From Marinomonas profundi (GTDB lineage Bacteria; Pseudomonadota; Gammaproteobacteria; Pseudomonadales; Marinomonadaceae), in the NCBI RefSeq assembly GCF_020694005.1, contig NZ_CP073013.1, positions 372,001-436,000 of the forward strand: a DNA stretch of 64,000 bases, given 5' to 3'. Below the pieces are notes generated by a model. That model was not told where the DNA came from, did no database searches, and saw only the letters and a program-made list of their open reading frames with translations. The number at the start of each line of letters is the position of its first letter. The first letter of the stretch is position 1. Below, piece after piece: positions 60,192 to 64,000 of this stretch. The translations under genes were made by a program, and so were the position numbers.

Positions 60192-60572
60192 ATGCAGCAA
60201 ACAGACATCGAAATATATGTATTATCCTGCCCGACAGAAAACATCATCACCTGGCTTGAAAATACCTTTACTCTTGTCACAAAAAGTACGCCGTCAACGC
60301 TTTGCTCAAAAGTGACCCTTGCAGCGGATGATGGCAACACGATTGAAGTCACCATCTTAGAACAAGCAGCAGGGAAACGTTTTACGTCGATTTGGTTCGA
60401 CTCAAATAAAACCCCATGGGAAGACGATATCGCTTGTGCACGGCAGGTTTTCGAAGCCCTACACTGTGAGGTACGTTGTAACTTTCAAGGCTGGGAAGAA
60501 GAAGGCAACCAAGATCCAGACCAGTGGTGGCGGATTAACAGCCATGGAGAAGGCCCATTTATCTGGGATTAA
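60192..60572 (+). CDS. Conserved-looking small protein of unknown function
   Basis: This 126-residue soluble acidic protein ends in WWRINSHGEGPFIWD, a distinctive aromatic-rich end. It shows no signal peptide or membrane segment. The middle has an alpha-beta pattern. I recognise no domain. It lies between a small membrane protein gene and panD, four bases after the former, so it is likely co-transcribed with dapE. Confidence 0.7.
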   Translation: MQQTDIEIYVLSCPTENIITWLENTFTLVTKSTPSTLCSKVTLAADDGNTIEVTILEQAAGKRFTSIWFDSNKTPWEDDIACARQVFEALHCEVRCNFQGWEEEGNQDPDQWWRINSHGEGPFIWD

Positions 60573-60631
60573 ACCATCCCAATAAAAGCCAACTAGCACA
60601 GTAAACACATTATTTAATTGAGAATAGACAC

Positions 60632-61012
60632 ATGCAAATTACACTCCTTAAAGGCAAACTTCATATGGCCAGCGTCACCCAGGCCGAGCTTTGGTATGAC
60701 GGCTCTTGCGCCATCGACAAAGACCTTGTAGAACTCGCTGGCTTTAGAGAATTCGAGCAAATCGATATTTATAACGTCGACAATGGCGAACGCTTTCACA
60801 CCTACGTGATTCTAGCGGAGTCTGGATCAGGCACTATATCAATGAATGGCGCAGCCGCCAGAAAAGTCCAAGTGGGTGACCGTGTTATCATCGCCGCCTA
60901 TGGACAAATGAGCGAAGTCGAAGCCAATGAATTTAAACCCAAACTGGTGTATCTAAACAAAGACAATAGTGTAGAACGCACAACCAACACCATCCCAGTA
61001 CAAAAAGACTAA
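60632..61012 (+). CDS. panD: Aspartate 1-decarboxylase PanD
   Basis: PanD makes beta-alanine for pantothenate and CoA. The 126-residue proenzyme contains the self-cleavage site YDGSCAID (Gly-Ser, giving a pyruvoyl group), and begins [20 protein letters not shown] as is typical. Other pan genes are not in this window. Ribosome site GAG before the ATG is weak. Confidence 0.96.
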   Translation: MQITLLKGKLHMASVTQAELWYDGSCAIDKDLVELAGFREFEQIDIYNVDNGERFHTYVILAESGSGTISMNGAAARKVQVGDRVIIAAYGQMSEVEANEFKPKLVYLNKDNSVERTTNTIPVQKD

Positions 61013-61060
61013 CGTTAATCCAAACAATCTTTATTGAGAACACAAGCTCATTAGTGAACA

Positions 61061-61082
61061 ACCTCGCCCTAAGGGGCGAGGT
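61061..61082. repeat. Perfect 9-bp hairpin near panD
   Basis: ACCTCGCCC (61061-61069) / GGGCGAGGT (61074-61082), loop TAAG. No U-tract. It may end the panD mRNA or belong to the repeat element that follows. Confidence 0.6.
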
Positions 61083-61087
61083 ATCAG

Positions 61088-61330
61088 TGTCATTCCCGCC
61101 TTCAAGGCTGTCGTTAAAGGTAATCACCTGTAGGTCTTTAGGCCGTCAAAAGCCCGATAACACCAAACCAAAAACCTTGACGCGCTAAAGCACGACCTAA
61201 AAAAAACAACATAAATCAACTAATTGCAGGCTAAATGACATCTCACGCCTGATCACGGTCGTATCTCCCTCATCAGACCGACAAGATCGACGACATTCGT
61301 TTAGCGACGCCCTCCTTCGCGGGAATGACA
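61088..61330. mobile_element. MITE-like element with TGTCATTCCCGC terminal repeats
   Basis: The ends TGTCATTCCCGC (61088-61099) and GCGGGAATGACA (61319-61330) are perfect inverted repeats, and the symmetry continues imperfectly inwards for roughly 20 more bases (CGTTAAAG-like on the left, CTTTAGCG-like on the right). Inside is a second imperfect hairpin, TAGGTCTTTAGGCCGTCAA (61131-61149) against 61177-61199. No ORF lies inside. The ends resemble the widespread TCATTCCCGC-type dispersed repeats. No clear target-site duplication is visible. Confidence 0.6.
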
Positions 61331-61395
61331 AAGCTAGATTTTAGTTATTTACGCAGCAAGCGGCGGGGAATTTACCCTAAGAGATTAAAAGACAC

Positions 61396-61442
61396 AAAAA
61401 AGCCCCATCTAATCACTAATCAACTTAGAAGGGGCTTTTTTT
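61396..61442. terminator. tpx terminator
   Basis: AAAAAAGCCCC (61396-61406) pairs with GGGGCTTTTTT (61431-61441) with a 24-base loop. It ends tpx on the minus strand, 14 bases after its stop. Confidence 0.8.
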
Positions 61443-61455
61443 CAACATTATTTTT

Positions 61456-61953
61456 CTATGCTAATGACGCCAATGCCGCATCGTAATTCGGTTCATCTGC
61501 GGTTTCAGCCACTTGCTCTGTGTAAATTACAGTGCCCTTGTCATCTAGAACAACCACAGCACGAGACAAAAGACCAGCCAATGGACCCGTGGTAAAAATC
61601 AGACCGTAATCCTCGCCAAATGTTGAGCGAAAACTAGACCCCGTATCAACATTATCAATGCCTTCAGCACCACAGAAACGCGCTGCCGCAAAAGGCAAAT
61701 CAGCCGAGACACAAAGCACGTTGACATTCTGTAATGCAGCAACAGATTCATTAAATTTACGAATCGACGTTGCGCAAGTTGGCGTATCAACAGAAGGGAA
61801 AATATTTAACACTAATTTAGCGCCTTGGTAATCTGCCAATGTAGCGACAGACAAATCTGTTTTTACCAATTCAAAGGCTGGCGCAGTAGAACCCACTGCA
61901 GGAAGAGAACCAGCTGTTTCAAAAGGATTACCTTTTAATGTTACCGTTGCCAT
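61456..61953 (-). CDS. tpx: Thiol peroxidase Tpx
   Basis: Tpx reduces lipid and alkyl hydroperoxides with thioredoxin. The 165-residue peroxiredoxin has the peroxidatic Cys60 in PSVDTPTC, the resolving Cys94 in ARFCGAEG and a conserved N-terminal MATVTLKGNPFETAGSLP. It follows the cold-shock-domain gene by 25 bases in the same direction, so the two may share a transcript. GAGGT lies 5 bases before the ATG. Confidence 0.95.
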   Translation of the reverse strand: MATVTLKGNPFETAGSLPAVGSTAPAFELVKTDLSVATLADYQGAKLVLNIFPSVDTPTCATSIRKFNESVAALQNVNVLCVSADLPFAAARFCGAEGIDNVDTGSSFRSTFGEDYGLIFTTGPLAGLLSRAVVVLDDKGTVIYTEQVAETADEPNYDAALASLA

Positions 61954-61978
61954 AACTACCTCTTAAATAGAATAAAAT

Positions 61979-62452
61979 TTAACCGCGAATAATCGACACA
62001 TTTTCAGCTTGCTTGCCTTTTTCGCCTTCTGTAACGTAAAAGCGAACCAACTGCCCTTCAACCAAGAAACGACGACCACGGCCACGAATAGCACGATAGT
62101 GAACAAATACGTCATCGCCATTCTCCATGGTTAAAAAGCCAAAGCCTTTTGAAGAATTAAACCACTTCACTGTGCCTTGCTCACGGTCATCGTCTTCATC
62201 TTCTTCCGAGTCTGAATCATAGCCTATAGAGCTGCTGACTTGACTGACCATAGCGCCGACATAAACAGACACAAGAATAAAACCAAAATACACAAGGAAA
62301 TTTGCACCCATCTCTTGTTTCAACACCCCAGCAATCAGCAAAGGCACAATCAAAGCAATAACAAGGCTAACGATAAACGTGCGCAATGAAAACAAACCGG
62401 AACCAACAGAAGACCCTTTATTACGTGAAACATTATCCTGATGATCATTCAT
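61979..62452 (-). CDS. Membrane-anchored cold-shock-domain protein
   Basis: This 157-residue protein has two hydrophobic segments (about residues 25-45 and 50-70), an acidic linker ([11 protein letters not shown]) and a C-terminal cold-shock domain with both RNA-binding motifs, [15 protein letters not shown] and DVFVHYRAI. Most cold-shock proteins are free cytosolic proteins of about 70 residues. I chose the ATG at 62450-62452: a strong promoter lies at 62548-62575, inside the longer open frame that begins at 62587. The resulting leader of about 90 bases is long, typical for cold-shock genes. An RNA chaperone tethered to the membrane is the natural inference. Confidence 0.8.
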   Translation of the reverse strand: MNDHQDNVSRNKGSSVGSGLFSLRTFIVSLVIALIVPLLIAGVLKQEMGANFLVYFGFILVSVYVGAMVSQVSSSIGYDSDSEEDEDDDREQGTVKWFNSSKGFGFLTMENGDDVFVHYRAIRGRGRRFLVEGQLVRFYVTEGEKGKQAENVSIIRG

Positions 62453-62547
62453 AACTGTATATCTCTTTATTAAATTAAATATTGTTGTAAAGCAGAGCCT
62501 ATTCCTAAAAACAGCCCCCGTGTTAGCACAAATGTGAGTAAATAAAT

Positions 62548-62575
62548 ATTTTATAAAACCTTTGAAAGATGTCAA
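62548..62575 (-). promoter_or_regulatory. Promoter of the cold-shock-domain gene
   Basis: On the minus strand a perfect TTGACA (62575-62570) and TAAAAT (62553-62548) are 16 bases apart. Its position settles the start of the cold-shock gene and leaves a leader of about 90 bases. Confidence 0.65.
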
Positions 62576-62594
62576 AAGCACACCCAAAGCCAGT

Positions 62595-62695
62595 AAAAAT
62601 AGATAAGAAACGGAGTTTATGCACTATAAAAAACCATTCGCCTCTATTTTCAACAAAGTATTGGGGACACAACACGCATACAAAGACCTCTTTAC
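62595..62695. repeat. Dispersed intergenic repeat, copy B (diverged)
   Basis: It matches copy A at 22629 in order: AAAAATAG (62595-62602), GGAGTTTAT (62612-62620), TATAAA (62625-62630), CTATTTT (62644-62650) and AACAAAGTATTGG (62652-62664). The inner GCATTTT arm is degenerate. The gene-free stretch 62453-62880 otherwise holds the cold-shock promoter and a TATAAAAT motif near 62835 that may serve slyX. Confidence 0.6.
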
Positions 62696-62880
62696 TAAAC
62701 TCTTGCTGAAATCACCATATAAAGCTAAAGAAGATAGTAGTAGAATATCCAGCTTCTTTTGAGAGCAATTTTCACGCCACTCTTACACTTTTAAATGACC
62801 GATACGTGCGCCATATATTTTTATAGAAGAGCGTATAAAATAGAATTTAGCTTGCTAAGGTTAACACACAGAAGGTATCC

Positions 62881-63093
62881 ATGAACACCTCACAAATCGA
62901 TCAACGCATTGACGAATTGGAATTCAAACTGCAATTTCAAGAAGATACTATTGACAGCTTAAATCAGACCCTAATTGATCAACAAAAAGATATGTTATTG
63001 ATCAAAGAAAAGCTCGTTATATTAGGCAAACAACTTGAATCCTACCGCCAACAACAACCCAGCAATGAAGGAGAAAGGCCACCACACTATTAA
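62881..63093 (+). CDS. slyX: SlyX family protein
   Basis: SlyX is a small coiled-coil protein of unknown function found in many proteobacteria. The 70-residue protein begins IDQRIDELEFKLQFQEDTI, with heptad-like repeats, and ends in the polar tail RPPHY typical of SlyX. AGAAGG lies about 7 bases before the ATG. It is convergent with rsmJ. Confidence 0.92.
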   Translation: MNTSQIDQRIDELEFKLQFQEDTIDSLNQTLIDQQKDMLLIKEKLVILGKQLESYRQQQPSNEGERPPHY

Positions 63094-63144
63094 CCTTTAA
63101 AACAGTCATGCTGAAAATAGATAAAATTAAACAGCAAACAAACG

Positions 63145-63939
63145 CTAAGAGGAAAGATGATCAAGCGACTTTAGGACATACACATCAAATCGCCCTGATT
63201 TGCCTTCTAGTTGATAAGTGGGTTCGGTGCCATTTAAAAATACCGCTCCCTTAGGGCGCTTCACTACTACGCGGTAGGTCGCCAATTGCATCGCATAAGA
63301 TAAAAGCGCATCAGCATCCGTGTCTTTTCCAACCAAATCCCTAAAAAAAGCCATTTCTTTTTTTGCCGCAGCGGAGGCTTTATCCGTATGTGGGTACATA
63401 GGATCCAAATACACAACATCAAACACAGAATCGTCAGTGATCTGAGTGATATCCGTATCAAGTAAGTGCATATTAGCAACGATATCCGCCACTTCGTGAT
63501 GCAAAGACGCGCGATACAAACCGTCTTGCAACATCGCCCTCACAAACCCCACACGTTCACACAGCGCGACCGAACAGCCCAAACAAGCCAACACAAACGC
63601 ATCCCGTCCCAATCCAGCCGTGGCGTCTAAAACGGATAAATTAGAGCCCTTGTTCAACCCCACTGCTTTTGCAATATCTTGGCCTTTCCCCCCGCCAAAC
63701 CGTCTTCGGTGATCCACCGTACCCGAGGTAAAATCCACATAAACTGGCTTAGGCGCTCCTTTTCCCGTCTTTGCAATTGCCACACCATCGAAGGTCTTGA
63801 GCAAGAGATAATCGTAACCCGAGACAAACTTGATCGGCCCATTCAATGAAATAAACGGCAGATTTAACGACTGAGCCAATAAGCGCGACTCTGACTCTAG
63901 CGAATTATCTGTCGTCGCAACCGCAATCGAGCTCAGCAA
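63145..63939 (-). CDS. rsmJ: 16S rRNA (guanine-1516-N2)-methyltransferase RsmJ
   Basis: RsmJ methylates G1516 of 16S rRNA. The 264-residue protein carries the segment [27 protein letters not shown] (given here as residues about 68-94), the SAM-binding [15 protein letters not shown] and the catalytic-site YLDPMYPH. Length is normal. The final 60 bases of the window upstream of it hold no further gene. Confidence 0.93.
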   Translation of the reverse strand: MLSSIAVATTDNSLESESRLLAQSLNLPFISLNGPIKFVSGYDYLLLKTFDGVAIAKTGKGAPKPVYVDFTSGTVDHRRRFGGGKGQDIAKAVGLNKGSNLSVLDATAGLGRDAFVLACLGCSVALCERVGFVRAMLQDGLYRASLHHEVADIVANMHLLDTDITQITDDSVFDVVYLDPMYPHTDKASAAAKKEMAFFRDLVGKDTDADALLSYAMQLATYRVVVKRPKGAVFLNGTEPTYQLEGKSGRFDVYVLKSLDHLSS

Positions 63940-64000
63940 AATAGTTTTCTCCCCAAAGTAGCCGACAAGCGACCGTTCGCTCTAGACCAAAAAGCACAGC

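Larger units (their letters stand above)
61013..61455. other. 443-bp gene-free stretch with palindromes and MITE-like element
   Basis: No ORF with a plausible start and ribosome site is seen. The stretch holds a perfect 9-bp hairpin, an element of about 245 bp with terminal inverted repeats, and the tpx terminator, each listed separately. Confidence 0.8.

Noticed and set aside
60933..61127. 64-residue minus-strand frame after panD
   Set aside because: It overlaps panD, begins within the repeat element and has no ribosome site.
61061..61330. Right end of an IS200/IS605 element
   Set aside because: The hairpin near panD resembles such ends, but no tnpA or tnpB remnant is visible and inverted repeats flank the stretch, which those elements lack.

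Overview
The window looks like chromosomal core sequence of a marine gammaproteobacterium of the Oceanospirillales type, most likely Marinomonas or a close relative. This is inferred from gene order, protein relatedness and moderate base composition; I could run no search. No rRNA, tRNA, CRISPR array, prophage or intact transposase was seen.

Layout. 1-3 kb: end of a ClC chloride-channel gene, an Lrp/AsnC regulator divergent from a YjeH-type amino-acid exporter, then luxS. 3-5.3 kb: ilvI-ilvH on the minus strand, followed by an intergenic region rich in inverted repeats with a possible 36-residue ORF. 5.7-10.5 kb (plus): a small unknown protein, queG, the molybdopterin genes moaA-moaB-moeA, and an orphan HepT-like protein. 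10.5-14 kb: a LysR regulator preceded by a 55-bp dyad, serB, and divergent from serB a YtjB/AhpA-type membrane protein. 14.1-24.4 kb (minus): pyrG, eno, ftsB-ispD-ispF-truD-surE-pcm, a DUF368 transporter, nlpD and rpoS. 24.5-31.6 kb: an accessory block with vanB-vanA, divergent vanR, a P-loop kinase and an AaeXAB-like aromatic-acid efflux operon. 31.7-51.8 kb (minus): the essential run rpsB-tsf-pyrH-frr-uppS-cdsA-dxr-rseP-bamA-skp-lpxD-fabZ-lpxA-lpxB-rnhB-dnaE-accA-tilS. 52-61 kb (plus): map, glnD and the lysine/peptidoglycan precursor genes dapC, dapD and dapE with an ArsC-like reductase, two small unknown genes and panD. 61-64 kb: a non-coding stretch with a MITE-like element, tpx, a membrane-anchored cold-shock-domain protein, slyX and rsmJ.

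How it fits together. Most genes serve translation, envelope building (lipid A, undecaprenyl phosphate, outer-membrane assembly, isoprenoids, DAP) and stress response (RpoS). Intrinsic terminators or attenuators lie inside the rpsB-tilS run at several gene junctions, so expression is probably stepped down along it. The clearest accessory system is the vanillate block: VanA and VanB demethylate vanillate, VanR probably represses through ATTGGATCCAAT palindromes, and the neighbouring efflux pump could export aromatic acids. It sits between tilS and pyrG, which are close neighbours in pseudomonads.

The less explained material is mostly non-coding: mutually exclusive hairpins upstream of ilvI, a 55-bp dyad in front of the LysR gene, a perfect 18-bp inverted repeat upstream of pyrG, two copies of a dispersed intergenic repeat (22.6 and 62.6 kb), and a roughly 245-bp element with TGTCATTCCCGC terminal inverted repeats at 61.1 kb.
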